64,000 nucleotides of DNA from Liolophura sinensis (taxonomy: Eukaryota; Mollusca; Polyplacophora; Chitonida; Chitonidae): NCBI RefSeq assembly GCF_032854445.1, contig NC_088296.1:25903263-25967262 (forward strand). Reading direction: 5' to 3'. Of the stretch, positions 1-12,228 are shown one piece after another. The notes beneath the pieces were generated by a model that made no database searches, had not been told where the DNA came from, and saw nothing but the letters and a program-made list of their open reading frames with translations. Position numbers and translations under genes: made by a program. Position 1 is the first letter of the stretch. Each line of letters starts with the position of its first letter.

Positions 1-840
1 AATGAAGAGATTAGTTGCAGGTGCTTGTTTACGACAATGACCTGGTTTACGGTAGCATAACAACAAACACGCTTAACTTAATATTGGGAGGTCTATGAAA
101 TATTTCAGTCAGACATATAGGCCAGGGTCCAATAGCTGAGCATGTTTATGTTTGACTTAGTACCTTTGTCCCAATTTTACATAGCACAACGAGCAGACGG
201 TCAAATTAATCAGTAAAACATATGAAATGTATGACCATATCGAGACTGGGCAAGGGCCTCCTGATGTCGGATATCAACAAATTTCAAGTTGTTTTCGTCC
301 ACTTCTTAGTCAGATTACATGTACATGTATTCCTACGGCAGCCTGTATTAAATACATGTCTAGCCCAACGATAAAAAGGTTAAAACAATCGCTATCCAAC
401 AGTGAATATGACTTTGCTGGCTAAGCTATTGAAGTGTACGATGAACGAAAACTCAAGTGAAGTGATAACAACATCATGCATAGGCTGTATTTAAACCATT
501 CATGTGTTTCTGCTCTTTTGAGACTTTTCAAAATGGTGCAGTTAATAGCCACAAAGTGCATATATATAGACGTGTACAGTTAAGCACTTCGTAGTTGTTG
601 CCTGGTAAATGTAAATAGAGACATAATCTGACAGCGGTTAGACAGGTAGGCTAGGCCTATAGGCCTACAATTAGGCCTACAGGTTAATCAAACAAAACAA
701 AGGGCCTAGTAGGCTAACACCCTCACAATGAAACAAAGCTGTTTTATACACGTTTTGTATTATCCTCCGAAAATAATTTAAAAAGGTTAATACTGAAAAT
801 GTATTCATAACATTTTGCTTAGGCCTATAGGCCTATACCC

Positions 841-1363
841 AAATGTGTTTACTGACTTTAAGATGTCGAAAAGAATCAGCGTTAATTTGTTGTGGATGAA
901 CCCTGGTTCTGTGGCGCAGAGTATCTCCAGTTTCTCCTAGATAACGTTTCTGACATCCATTACAGACTAGGACGTACATCAAATTCTTAGAGTTACAATT
1001 CATACCTGCATATATTAATATATGATAAATGGCTTTTCAGCATTTGTTAACTGAAATTTGGACTCAACTGTTACATGATTATGGCCTACAACATTTACAT
1101 TGTTTATCATGGCATTTGCTGACAGAGAACGTCTCCATATAGTTCAAACCGAATTTGGCCCTGGTAAATAGTTGTGTCAAGTTCTCAGCTTGTGTGTTTG
1201 CTTTTACAAATTTTGTTTCCTGAAATGCAGGACGAAGTCGTTCATTGGACTGTAAGAGAATTTGGTGGGTTTGAATGGCAGCATATACGTTGTCATTGTT
1301 CGGGTTAAAGTGGATCCCCAGTGCTGGGACTTCCAAATTACTGATTGGTAGTTTGATGTCCAT
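841..1363 (-). pseudogene. Penelope-like element fragment, RT C-terminal linker plus GIY-YIG region (copy 1)
   Basis: Read on the minus strand, 1363-1079 encodes 94 residues resembling the segment between the reverse transcriptase and endonuclease domains of Penelope-like elements: an HFNPNND stretch, then RPAFQETKFVKA, LTQLFTRAKF and a terminal CHDKQCKCC cysteine cluster. After a stop and a decayed linker, the same strand at about 1010-841 reads NCNSKNLMYVLVC, YLGETGDTLRHR and VHPQQI, the usual GIY-YIG pattern of these elements with the second tyrosine in YLGETGD. The reverse transcriptase itself is not present. In-frame stops between the blocks make this a dead 3' fragment. The assignment rests on remembered family motifs, and stops and length rule out function. 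Confidence 0.7.
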
Positions 1364-1399
1364 TCCGATTGTTTAAAATGTCGAAAACGGAAGGAAAAC

Positions 1400-2454
1400 G
1401 GCAGAGTTTGGTCACCAAACATCAGAAAATCTACCTGGTTTCGATTGAACCAATGTTGACCTTGTGACGTCACAGCTGTACATTTACAGCAAGCAGTTGT
1501 GGCTGTAGGCTACAACACAGACAGCGGGAAACAATCGCTAATCTTTTACAGTTATTTTCGACATTAATACATGCCCAACTGTGACTTGTGACCGCAGTAA
1601 CACAACGCAGGATACGGTAAATTTACATGCATGGCCTAAAACTGGCACAGATTTAGAAAATATCGGCCAGATAGTAGTCGTGTATGACTTGCTAATTCAG
1701 CCATGCGTGGCTTATGGCGAGCTTTATATTTTCCCCACAAGAAGCCAAACGAAAGAGATGTCCTAATTTTCACTTCCAGAATGCAGAAGTTGTTTAGCTA
1801 CTTGCTTGTTTGAAACAGTAGCTTGTGACACGAAGTGTATGGAGCCGCTAGCCTTTGCTCTACAACGGTCAAGCGCTAGGCTGCATAACGGTCCCCTTCC
1901 TCAGTTCACTCCTCGCCTAGGCCTACAGACCGCTGCGCCTTTCACACACCGCAGCATGGCGTATACTTTGAAGTCCATAACGGGGACCCAGACCAAATCT
2001 AAACTGGTATTCTATGTTTTATACTAATCGCTATTTCCATTCAATATAATTTAAACCTGATAGATCTATTTTTGCCGGTGATACTTTTTTAAAACATTAA
2101 AGATTGGCTCCACTGTTACTTTCACGTGTGTTGAGTGACAGACTGTTGTTGCTCCAACTCACAATCCGCTGGCGGGACTGAATGGATCCTCGTAATTATA
2201 GATCAAGTCAGACGATGTCTTCTGGAATAGCACACAGTGGGTAGGCCTAATATGCATGGATCATAAACCTACAAACCTTCGGGTTTCGAGTAGCCACGAG
2301 AAAGCATCTTCCTTTGTGTACTCATACATCAGCGTGAAGCCTAATGTATCAGCTTCCGAACAAGTGTCGTTTGGTTGAGACTGGATCATTTTTCCATGTT
2401 TCATGTCCAGTTATGTCTTCCAATTCATTGAAGATGTGTCTTGTTATATATACT
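1400..2454. other. No gene recognised (copy 1; same in 12788-13842)
   Basis: Short open frames only, with no recognisable domain, splice-bounded exon or RNA. The stretch is moderately AT-rich and contains several AGGCCTA motifs, which also occur densely at 640-700. Confidence 0.5.
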
Positions 2455-2599
2455 AGGTGTCAGCAACGTGCGGATGGTCGTGAGTTTCCCCCGGGCTCTG
2501 CCAGGTTTTCTCCCACCATAATGCTGACCGCCGTCGTATAAGTGAAATATTCTTGAGTACAACGTATAACACTAATTAAATAAATAAATAAAATAAATA
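2455..2599 (+). repeat. tRNA-derived SINE, 3' part (copy 1)
   Basis: Contains the distal SINE body (GCGGATGGTCGTG, TCTCCCACCATAATGCTG, CCGCCGTCGTATAAGTGAAA) and the AAATAAATAAATA tail. The tRNA-like head is missing, so this is a 5'-truncated or decayed copy. Confidence 0.85.
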
Positions 2600-3098
2600 T
2601 ATATTAGGTATAAACAGCGTTCGGACGATTTTGCCACCTATTGAACTAATCATAATATATTTAATATATAATATAGTCAACATAGTATATTTAATGCAGT
2701 TTGCACACTAACATAGTTTTAGGGAATATTTAGTGTGAAAATAAAGTCGTTGGGGTTCTCCTTTAAATGAAGATTTATATGCTAAAGGATGAGAGTCAGG
2801 TGCACGCGCTAAGGGTGCTCTTAAAAGGTGTAGATCAATAGAGCGAGCCAAGATATATCCTCCATCAATAAGTTTCACAGCGTACTCAGTAGAAAAGTTC
2901 CTTTAGCCTTATATCATGTAGTCCAAAACAACGGTACATATCCGTCTTGCTAAATTGTACGGTTTTACTGTGCCCTGGTGACATGATTTGAAAGATGAAT
3001 ACTGTTTGGTATCTGTTGGTTTCTAGTATATGTCAGTTATTATTTTATAATCTTTTCTTTTTAGTAGGATGTCAAGAAAGGGCAGTTCATGTTCACTG

Positions 3099-3246
3099 GT
3101 TTCCACGGTAAATTGTTTAGGCCTATTGTCATCAAGTTTCCACGGTAAATTGTTTAGGCCTATTGTCATCAAGTTTCCACGGTAAATTGTTTAGGCCTAT
3201 TGTCATCAAGTTTCCACGGTAAATTGTTTAGGCCTATTGTCATCAA
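3099..3246. repeat. 37-bp tandem repeat, four perfect units (copy 1)
   Basis: Four contiguous units of 37 bp, each starting GTTTCCACGGTAAATTG and containing TTAGGCCTATTGTCATC. No spacers separate the units. Confidence 0.95.
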
Positions 3247-3465
3247 GATCATTTAACATTTGATGAAAGGATTTTACATCTTCAAGTTTAATGTTTCAAA
3301 TGATGAAACAGTCATACCGCTTAAATGACTGTTTCACAGAATTTGAAGCTTCAAGGCTGAAGGTTTGTTAACAATTTTTATATAATATGGTGTTTAAATA
3401 GCCAACCTAGTGTGGCATAGGTATGGGAAACTTGGTTCCCACAGCAGTTCCCAATGTTTGGATAT

Positions 3466-3740
3466 TATTATTATTATTATTATGTGATTGGTGTTTTACA
3501 CCGTACTCAAGAATATTTCACTTATACGACGATGGCCTGCATTATGGTCGGAGGAAACCGGACAGAGCCCGAGGGAAACCCACGACCATCCGCAGGTTGC
3601 TGTCAGACCTTCCCACTTTTTATATCCGGAGAGGAAGCCAGCATGAGCTGGACTTGAACTCACAGCGACCGCATTGGTGAGAGGCTTCTGGGTCATTACG
3701 CTGCGGTAGCGCGCTAACCGACTGAGCCACGGAGGCCCCT
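3466..3740 (-). repeat. Full-length tRNA-derived SINE with 12-bp TSD (copy 1)
   Basis: On the minus strand it begins with the tRNA-like head AGGGGCCTCCGTGGCTCAG, has A-box (TGGCTCAGTCGGTTAGCGC) and B-box (GAGTTCAAGTCC) type sequences, and ends in the conserved ACGGTGTAAAACACCAATC block and a (TAA)n tail. The target-site duplication ATGTTTGGATAT lies at 3454-3465 and 3741-3752. It is a retrotransposed RNA polymerase III-type repeat and not a working tRNA gene. Confidence 0.93.
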
Positions 3741-3863
3741 ATGTTTGGATATAGTTTTGTTTCCAAACTGAAAAGCATTGTTTTGTAAAATAAGTCTAAC
3801 ACAGGCAAAAGTAAAGTCAGAAGAGAAGCGTTCACTGTTTGGGTTTGGGTAGTGTGATAAGCC

Positions 3864-4045
3864 ATGAGATCATTATCAGTTCATCAATATATGCTGAATA
3901 CGGTTATCACTTCATCACTATGATCAGTGCGGTAATTGGATATCACTATGCTGAATGCGGTCATCGGATCATCATTATGCTGAATACGGTAATCAGTTTA
4001 TCACTGTGCTGAATGCGGTATTTGGATCATCAATACGCTGAAAGT
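3864..4045. repeat. Degenerate tandem repeat, about 35-bp period (copy 1; second copy at 15252-15433)
   Basis: About five imperfect repeats around ATGCTGAATACGGTAATCA and ATCACTATGCTGAATGCGGT. The unit diverges in both directions. Confidence 0.75.
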
Positions 4046-4194
4046 GGCAATCGAAAAATCGTATAAGAGTGTAATTAATCGTCGATCACAAACTTCAACG
4101 TAAGCTCTTCGATGAACACCATGTTTGGTCAAATTTCGCAATTGTGCTGAAATGCAAGGGGCGTAACTGTGAATGATCTTGGGGGCGGCGACAG

Positions 4195-4451
4195 ATGCGA
4201 GAGAGTCCGGTTGTCATACCTCGCCCTACAGAGCCAGATCAGACAATCACTCATCACAACAAAACGCAAAAACGTCGCAAACATTCTCCGCCACTGTACT
4301 TTCACTTCCGTATGTACAAGACGGCGACATTTTTATCTGCACACAGTGAAATACAACGCAGTTTGCGAAGGGCTGTGTTAGACGGCGATGTTACAACCGT
4401 TCGGGAACTTAGAAAGAAGAAAGAGGCGCTGATGTTAACGCATGTTATGAG
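4195..4451 (+). CDS. Possible 5' exon with splice donor (copy 1)
   Basis: An open frame runs from 4195 (an inner ATG is at 4312) and meets a good splice donor, ATGAG|GTGAGA, at 4451/4452. The last part reads LRRAVLDGDVTTVREL, the sort of sequence that starts an ankyrin-repeat block. Only one such helix pair is visible, so that family is a guess. No second exon was found before the LTR at 5295. If a gene is here, the retrotransposon lies in its first intron, on the opposite strand. It may equally be a chance ORF. Confidence 0.35.
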
Positions 4452-4455
4452 GTGA

Positions 4456-5289
4456 GATTTTCCTATCATTTCTAATATGTTAACGATTGTACGATGGTGC
4501 CTTTTTAATTGAGAGCTGTCAGGCCCTAAATGCGGACTACAGGCCAAGTCCAAACAATATTTGTACCTGAGTACTGAGTGGAAGAGCCTATACAAGTAGC
4601 GGCCACGTCTCGCGACTTAACACCCCCCTCCCTCCTCCCGCCCTAAAGAGACACAACATACACTGAGACATACACTCAAACATCTGTATATACGTGAGGC
4701 TCCGTACAAATACATGTTCATGTATAGAAATGGTTGTGGTATGAAACTTAAACTCACTGATTTGGGCAATATATTTCCTTGGAATTTCAACTTGATTTTT
4801 ACGTGTATGTCACAACAGAGCGGCAAATTTGTGATAAGGTGGTGTTTGTGTTTGTCTTGTTATACCATACCTTACCTTAGTATGTTTTACATCCCGAAAG
4901 TGTAATTCTGATAAGGCTATTACTGTTACCGTACATACACAAAATACATGAGTGACTGACCAGTTGTACATCTATGTCGACAACAAACCGACAACAAGAG
5001 AGGAATACCGGGTATAGCAAGTGGGCAACATTCATGAAGGGTTTCGTTTTGCTGAAAGCGAGTCCAGGAGAGAATGATAGTTCCGATGTAGGCCATCTCC
5101 ACGTCCGTGTTTGTATGAGAGTTCATAACAGCTTTACAGCACAGTGTACACGTTTCGTCTTAGTCTACGTCAATAGGATAGGAAGGATAAGATTACACGA
5201 CAGCCCATATACGGCTTTATAGATGTAACAAGCATCTAATGGCGACAAGGCGGCCCATTTCGTGGACTCGTGTATTATTTCGTGTATTA
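4456..5289. other. No gene recognised (copy 1; same in 15844-16677)
   Basis: Only short open frames. There is no SINE, RNA gene or recognisable exon between the possible splice donor and the retrotransposon. Confidence 0.5.
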
Positions 5290-5294
5290 TTTAT

Positions 5295-5883
5295 TGTTAC
5301 GGTATTGAAAACAGCAACAGAAAACAGACTCAGTGACTCAATATTACAATGTAAACAATGCTTTATATATAAAATGAGACGTACAGTTCTACAGACAGTT
5401 CAACAACAACAACATAAAAAAACATACACATCAGTATTACCGGTCTTTAAAAGTTTCCAGTTCACCTTTGCATCCCAAGGAACGAATTCCAGGAGATCCA
5501 ACGTAAAGACCATGGGATAAACACACAATTCACAAATTGTCCCCGTCCGGTACTTCGCTAGGTTAGCGAACGCGAACACAGTACACAGGTTACACAGAGC
5601 TGGAACAGTCAAGCCTTTGAATGACGTCACACCCGCAGAGCACAACACAGCAAAAATACCTCCCCTCTGCACAGAAAACACGGCTTATATACGTGCCAGG
5701 TGGATTCAACTATTTTTAAACACAGAGTTTAACAGCCAATGAACAGCCAGTTAAATAAACAGAGCATTGAACAAGGTGCTTTCCATCAGGTCCGCGCTGT
5801 ACATATATAACAGGGCCTGTTATGCTTTCACAAAGGTCCGCAGACTAACAGTACATGAAGACGTTAAATAGTCATACATAACA
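5295..5883 (-). mobile_element. 3' LTR of truncated Gmr1-like element (copy 1)
   Basis: 589 bp running TGTTACGG to ATAACA in plus-strand coordinates. The TSD half TTTAT is at 5290-5294. It matches the left LTR of copy 2 except for T/C at 5390. The polypurine tract of the element lies immediately inside it at 5884-5895. Confidence 0.92.
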
Positions 5884-5997
5884 CCCTCACCCTTCAGGGA
5901 AAGAAAGTTTTGCATAAAACTTTCTTTAACATATTCATAATTATGAATAATAATAACGTTTACCACAGTCTTTAAAAACAAAGCTGCAGAAAACCAA

Positions 5998-7101
5998 CTA
6001 GACAAGTGACAAACAATCAGCAATCACATTATCTTTCCCTTTTATGTGTCTAATCTCTAGATTAAATTCTTGCAAAAGCAAACTCCACCGTAACAATCTT
6101 CGGTTTTTACCTTTTAGTTTGTGCAAGAAGGTCAAGGGATTGTGATCTGTATACACAGCAATGGGGTAACTTGACGAAGTCACATATACTTCAAAATGCT
6201 GTAATGCTAGAATCAAGGACAGACACTCCTTTTCTATTGTCGAATAATTTCTCTGGCACTTGTCAAATTTGCGAGAGAAAAAAAATACAGGGTGATCAAC
6301 GTGATCTGTTTCATTTTCCTGTAACAAAACTGCCCCAGCAGATATATCACTAGCATCAACAGCTAGCTTAAATGGTAAATTAAAACCAGGTGCTACAAGT
6401 ATGGGGCCGCTGCTTAGCATGGCCTTTAATCTATCAAAAGATCTCTGACACTCAATGGACCACAAGAACTTAGCACCTTTCTTTAACAGCTGAGTTAATG
6501 GCTCACTAACAAATGAAAAGTTCCTACAGAACTTTCGATAATAACCTGCCATGCCCAAAAAACGCTTTAACGCTCTCTTACAACTTGGCACTGGAAAACA
6601 AGAGATAACAACTCCACTAGGATGTACAACATTGAGATCAGTGCTATCTCTGTCTACATATGGCTTTAACATGTTAATGTGACAAAGTTGTCTAGATTTG
6701 CGCCGACCAGGAGTGAAAATAATATAATTAAGATCACTTAGCCTCTTGTCTACTACATAAGGTCCAAAATAACGAGCTTCAAGTGGCTTACCACTAACTG
6801 GAAGTAAGGCCAATACCTTCTGACCAACTTCAAATCTGCGTCTTACTGTCTCTTTGTCATACTTAGTTTTCATACTCTTCTGAGAAGCTGTAAGATTCTC
6901 TCTGGCTAACTCACATACTCTGTTGAGCTTAGTACGAAATCTTGACACATACTGTAATAGGTTAACATTGTCACTATCACCAGACACAAACTTTTCCTTG
7001 AACAACTGTAGTGGACCACGCACGGTATGGCCAAACACAAGCTCAAATGGACTAAATCTAAGTGACTCTTGTACAGACTCTCTTACAGCAAACATTAACA
7101 A
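5998..7101 (-). pseudogene. Integrase C-terminus / RT thumb / RNase H remnant (copy 1)
   Basis: 367-residue frame. The first 150 residues are the end of a Ty3/gypsy integrase (SPFELVFGHTVRGPL and a GPY/F-like module YFGPYVVDKRLSDLNY). It then jumps to the RT thumb (LKRFLGMAGYYRKF) and the tether/RNase H region (AVDASDISAGAVLL, YSTIEKECLSLILAL, YTDHNPLTFL, HIKGKDNVIADCLS). The RT fingers and palm with the YxDD motif are absent, so about 200-300 residues were removed in frame. The final motif reads LSLV here and LSRV in copy 2, the latter being the usual gypsy form. It overlaps the next ORF by 7 bases in a different frame. Confidence 0.88.
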
Positions 7102-9582
7102 AGGTACACCCCTTGACTTTGTGGGTGATAAGCTGAGGATTTATACTGGCTAATACCTAGCTCATGCATAACTTGTTGGAACACACCAGACATGAAATTT
7201 GAACCCTGGTCTGACTGTACTGACTTAGGCAGACCAAACATGGTGAAGAACTTAACTAAAGCCTTAATTACAGTCTTGGCAGTAATATGCCTTAATGAAA
7301 TTGCCTCAGGGAAACGAGTTGAAGTACACATTATAGCTAACATATACTGATTTCCAGACTTTGTCTTAGGTAGCGGACCAACACAATCTATTAAGATTCT
7401 ACTGAATGGCTCACCAATTGCAGGAATAGGCCTCAAGGCTGCCTTGGGGATTGTCTGGTTAGGTTTCCCCACTAACTGACATGCATGACAAGACCTGCAA
7501 AATTCAGTAACATCTTTTCTTATTCCTGGCCAATAAAAATGACTGAAAATCTTATGATAGGTCTTATTAACACCTAAATGACCTGCTAACGGCGTTTCAT
7601 GCGCTATGGTCAGTATGTCTTTACGATAAGACTTGGGCACAACTACCTGATGCTTAACTGCCCATTCATCCTCCAACGAAACATCGGGAGGCCTCCACTG
7701 CTGCATCAATATGCCAGACTTGACATAGTAGTAGCATGGGTCAGGTAAAGATTCACCATCTTTAGCTGCATCATTAAACAAGCAAGAAATACTTGGATCA
7801 CTGTGTTGTTCAGCAATCAACTCAGTCCTACAAAATCGCTGATCACCACTAACAGAATTAGTATCTACTTCCTGCTGGCTGTCTAATTTGGAAGAATCTC
7901 CATCCAACATGTTGCTGAGAAAAGTCTCGCTCAAATCAACAGTACTACCCTGGTCAGTACTGACTTTTCTAGACATAGCTCTTGTAACAACACAGGACGG
8001 ATATAAACCCGCTATCTCGCTTTCAACTGGCTCTGTGACTGAATTCAGAGAAGAAGGCTTATCAACCATTAAGGGATCAACAGTAACTTTATCATGTGCT
8101 AAGTCATTTCCCAATAACAAATGAATACCCTCAAAAGGTAATGAAGACTTAATGCCTACCCTGACAGGTCCAGATATCAAATCTGATGACAAATAAATAT
8201 CATGAAGGGGAACACTGACAAAGTCACTAGACTCTACACCTCTAATAAGGGCACGAACCCCAGAGTATGACTCTTCAGAAAAGGACAGAGTATTCATCAA
8301 CAACAGAGATTGAGATGCCCCAGTATCCCTTAATATCTTTATAGGGGTAGCACAAGACATGTCGCTTCTAAGCGACATTGAACCAGAATTGATAAACGGA
8401 GCGAAGCTATCCATAGAGCATTTGGGAATCTTATCCAATCCCGTATCAGCTAACTCAGATCTGCTTTTAACTGCTGATGTAACTTCCGGCAATGTTTTGT
8501 GCATTGCAACACAAAGACCTGTGGGCTTAGACTCATTCTGGGCTTCCCGTATCCTTTTCAACTTGTAACATTCACTCATCACGTGACCTACCCGCTTGCA
8601 AAAATTACAAGTGACCCTATTTCGAGGACTACCATTCCAATCTGAACTACGTGAACCATGAGCTGTAGAACCATTGGAGCCTGGTGTAGAACTCTTCTGT
8701 GTAGAGCTACCTCTACCTGTTGCATGTGACTGGGTATTTCTACGTATAAATGAATTAAATGGCTTACCCGTGTATGTAACCTTATGTGTCAAGGAATAAT
8801 CATCAGCTAAACTGGCTGCCTCTTCAAGTGTACTCGCCTTCTGCTCATCAACGAACACCTTTACATCATTATGAATACAACGCTTGAACTCTTCTACCAG
8901 CACAAGCTGACGCAAACTTTCAAAATCCTTGCCTATTTTCTTGGCTGTACACCAGCGATCAAACAACTGCTCCTTAGCTCGACCAAACTCAACGTATGTC
9001 TGATCTCTACCTTTTTCACAGTTACGAAACTTCTGGCGGTAAGCTTCAGGCACCAATTCATAACCCTTCAAAATTACCTCTTTCACATAGTCATAATTGG
9101 AAGCATTCTCTACACTTAACTGAGTGTAAATTTCCCTGGCCTTTCCAATTAGCACACTCTGTAATAACATAGTCCAGAACTCTTTAGGCCACTTCAAACT
9201 ATTTGCAATTTTCTCAAAATGCAGAAAATATTTATCCACCTCTTTTTCCTTAAAGGATGGAACTAACCGAATGTATTTGGTCACATCAAATCCTGAACCC
9301 TGTCTACCGGAAGGACCCGGTTTCTCACCTCTCTCTACCTCTAACTTTTTCATTTCGAACTCCAATTCTCTTTCCCTCTCTCTTTCTCGCCTCTCTCTCT
9401 CCTCTCTCTGCACTTTCCTCTCTCTTTCCTCTCTCTGCATTTTCAACTTTTCTAACTGTATCTCATGTTCCCTCTCTTTCTCTTTTTCCTCATATTCCCT
9501 CTCTTTCTCTCTTTCCTCTTTCTCCAATCTCAACTTTAACTCAAACTGCTTAAACTTAAGCTCGGCATCAGACTGACCCTCG
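7095..9582 (-). pseudogene. gag-protease-integrase polyprotein, 5'-truncated by the duplication breakpoint (copy 1)
   Basis: The same polyprotein as 18483-21104, but its start is cut off at 9582. The sequence upstream of that point is unrelated. It lacks the first roughly 50 gag residues, the PBS and the 5' LTR, so it cannot be expressed from the element's own promoter. The remaining domains (acidic/basic coiled coil, SCAN-like gag domain, CX2CX4HX4C knuckle, DTGA protease, H2C2 and D-D of integrase) are the same as in copy 2. Confidence 0.9.
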
Positions 9583-10827
9583 GAAGAAATCTTGGAAGAC
9601 TGGAGGGATAATATATGAAAGATTTAGTTGTTACAGCAACTAATGAAATGGTGGGCTTCCAAAATCAGTTTCAATTAACATTTTATTTATCCTGTAAGAT
9701 ATTTGACTGACTGACTGATTATTGTTTCATGCCATACTTATGAGTATTTCACTCATATGACGGTGGGTCAGTATTGTCAGGTGGGTGGAGGTAACCCCGG
9801 AAGGAACCAGGGTAAACCACTGATCACTGGCAAGTCACTGACAACTACCCCACTTGTCTTACAGCAGCCCCATTTGCACAGTTCTACAAGCGTGGTCATC
9901 CACCACGCCACCCAGCCCCATGAAATTAAGCACTAGAATGCCTTCAGTGGAATGAGAAAATTCCCTGCCGTGGTGACCCCGGAATTATAGTCAGATGTCA
10001 TATCTATCGAATCGGGTACAGCAGCAAGCCTTGCAATTAAGGATCCCATTTGACTAAGAGGATTACAAAGCTTACTAATATACAATATTTTAGGCCACTT
10101 ATCCTGATGTTAGATGTAAAACTACCCTTTTGACGCAACGAAAGCATTTCCGGCAATGCAAGTTTTCCGTCGGACGGGGATCACAGACCCCCGGACGCGC
10201 AGCTCACTTGGCTGGGACGCTCTTTCCCCATACCTTCACCATTTGACAAGGAATTAACTAGTGTCACTGGTTAAGATAGTAAACTAAGAGGACAGTATTT
10301 AAGATTCCACTAGAAACTTACATAGAAACGAGTAGAGGAGGTGAGTTTGATCGTCCTGAGTTGAAAGGACGTGGGAGATTGAAATCTGTACCATTTTTTT
10401 TTTAAGGCAGAGATGGACTCTGTGTTACAATGAATGCTAGAATTTTAAGTTATAGCACACTGAGTCAATCTATAAGGGCTACCATTTGAGATACCTGGAA
10501 AGTCAAACAAAATAAAAAAAGACACCAATGTATAAGTATAAATAACAAAACCATTCAGCCACGACCGCTGTGCTGCAGGAACCTGTTACACATTCAGTAC
10601 AAGCTGTCTGTGTGTTCACTCAAAGGTATGGATGTCAGATGTGAGGGACATAGAAGCTAGCGGTAGTACACTAGTTTAACATGTGTTTACTATATGTAGC
10701 ATTAGAAACACAGACTTAGTTACTGACTCTTATTTTTGACAGCGATGAGTTCGCTAGCACGCATGACTCATCCTTCCATTCGACCTCATCTCCCAAACAT
10801 GCAAACATGGCAACACTTTTTTTTTCT
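9583..10827. other. Sequence between the copies, no gene recognised
   Basis: This starts at the breakpoint within gag. Around 9712-9800 there is a minus-strand SINE-like body (ATTATTGTTTCATGCCATAC, GAGTATTTCACTCATATGAC) from a family related to, but different from, the common SINE. The rest shows only short frames. Under the tandem-duplication model this is the first part of unit 2, whose partner lies upstream of the window. Confidence 0.6.
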
Positions 10828-11181
10828 TTACCCAACAGAATTGTCCAGTCCTTCCTCAATTTTGGCCACCCGTCCCCTGCTGTTGTTGTCATTCTGGCTA
10901 CTGGGGGTGGTGGGCTGCGATACTGGAGCCACACTTCGCCATAGCATGGACTTGGAGCTGTCAAAATTCGTCACTCCCATGGCTTTAACCAGATTGCTGC
11001 CCGCGTTACGGAGCGGGATTTCCCCAGTCTTGGAATCCCCATGTTCACGGCAAGATCCGCTCTTCAGATCGAACTCCGCACGACTCAGCGGTGATAAATC
11101 CGCTACGTTGTTGTTGTTTATGTTATCCTGGGCATCTTTAGCAGTCAAACAATCAATTTCTTGCGTCAAAACAAAGCACAT
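10828..11181 (-). CDS. Possible coding exon of unknown gene
   Basis: 117 codons from ATG at 11181. The product is rich in Ser, Asn, Asp and Lys, is not simple-sequence, and has no domain I recognise. The frame closes at TAA within GTTGG|GTAAAG, which is also a usable splice donor (exon end 10832), so this could be a first coding exon. The downstream antisense frame at 10716-10964 could continue the gene but shows no clear acceptor. The overlapping plus-strand frame 10736-11242 is the competing reading. I prefer the minus strand on composition only. Confidence 0.3.
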   Translation of the reverse strand: MCFVLTQEIDCLTAKDAQDNINNNNVADLSPLSRAEFDLKSGSCREHGDSKTGEIPLRNAGSNLVKAMGVTNFDSSKSMLWRSVAPVSQPTTPSSQNDNNSRGRVAKIEEGLDNSVG

Positions 11182-12228
11182 GTTTGGCGATGTTCGGAAA
11201 TGTCAGGGTGACTTTACTCCGCATGTCAGAAATACCGTATAGTGGGACGCTACCGGTCACGACATCATGTTTTCATTACTCTTATATACTAATGCATGTT
11301 CTATCTAATTGGAACGACCTTTGTTTTGCAGCTCTTCATAACCTTAATCACTACAATATCTTAAGTATGAACAGTTACTGCTTGGTAAAAATGAAGAGAT
11401 TAGTTGCAGGTGCTTGTTTACGACAATGACCTGGTTTACGGTAGCATAACAACAAACACGCTTAACTTAATATTGGGAGGTCTATGAAATATTTCAGTCA
11501 GACATATAGGCCAGGGTCCAATAGCTGAGCATGTTTATGTTTGACTTAGTACCTTTGTCCCAATTTTACATAGCACAACGAGCAGACGGTCAAATTAATC
11601 AGTAAAACATATGAAATGTATGACCATATCGAGACTGGGCAAGGGCCTCCTGATGTCGGATATCAACAAATTTCAAGTTGTTTTCGTCCACTTCTTAGTC
11701 AGATTACATGTACATGTATTCCTACGGCAGCCTGTATTAAATACATGTCTAGCCCAACGATAAAAAGGTTAAAACAATCGCTATCCAACAGTGAATATGA
11801 CTTTGCTGGCTAAGCTATTGAAGTGTACGATGAACGAAAACTCAAGTGAAGTGATAACAACATCATGCATAGGCTGTATTTAAACCATTCATGTGTTTCT
11901 GCTCTTTTGAGACTTTCAAAATGGTGCAGTTAATAGCCACAAAGTGCATATATATAGACGTGTACAGTTAAGCACTTCGTAGTTGTTGCCTGGTAAATGT
12001 AAATAGAGACATAATCTGACAGCGGTTAGACAGGTAGGCTAGGCCTATAGGCCTACAATTAGGCCTACAGGTTAATCAAACAAAACAAAGGGCCTAGTAG
12101 GCTAACACCCTCACAATGAAACAAAGCTGTTTTATACACGTTTTGTATTATCCTCCGAAAATAATTTAAAAAGGTTAATACTGAAAATGTATTCATAACA
12201 TTTTGCTTAGGCCTATAGGCCTATACCC

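Larger units (their letters stand above)
1..9582. repeat. Copy 1 of a near-identical 11.4-kb-period duplication
   Basis: This stretch matches 11390-20970 base for base at an offset of 11389, dropping to 11388 after a one-base indel near 525-528. I found five differences: that indel, and substitutions at 913, 3873, 5390 and 6005. Identity ends abruptly after 9582, inside the retrotransposon gag frame: the two copies share CCCTCG and then read GAAGAAAT here against AACTCATA in copy 2. Copy 1 is already running at base 1, so its true start lies upstream. If the two copies are a simple tandem pair, copy 2 begins at 9583 and copy 1 began 1806 bases before the window. Confidence 0.95.

Noticed and set aside
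3099-3246. CRISPR-like appearance of four 37-bp repeats
   Set aside because: The units are contiguous without spacers and the DNA is eukaryotic, so this is an ordinary minisatellite.
9257-9576. Ser/Leu/Phe-rich plus-strand ORFs (also 20645-20964)
   Set aside because: They are the reverse strand of the Arg/Glu coiled coil in gag.
10736-11242. 168-codon plus-strand ORF
   Set aside because: It overlaps the minus-strand frame almost fully, is Leu/Ser/Arg-rich without any domain, and has no splice or promoter support. Kept only as the alternative reading.
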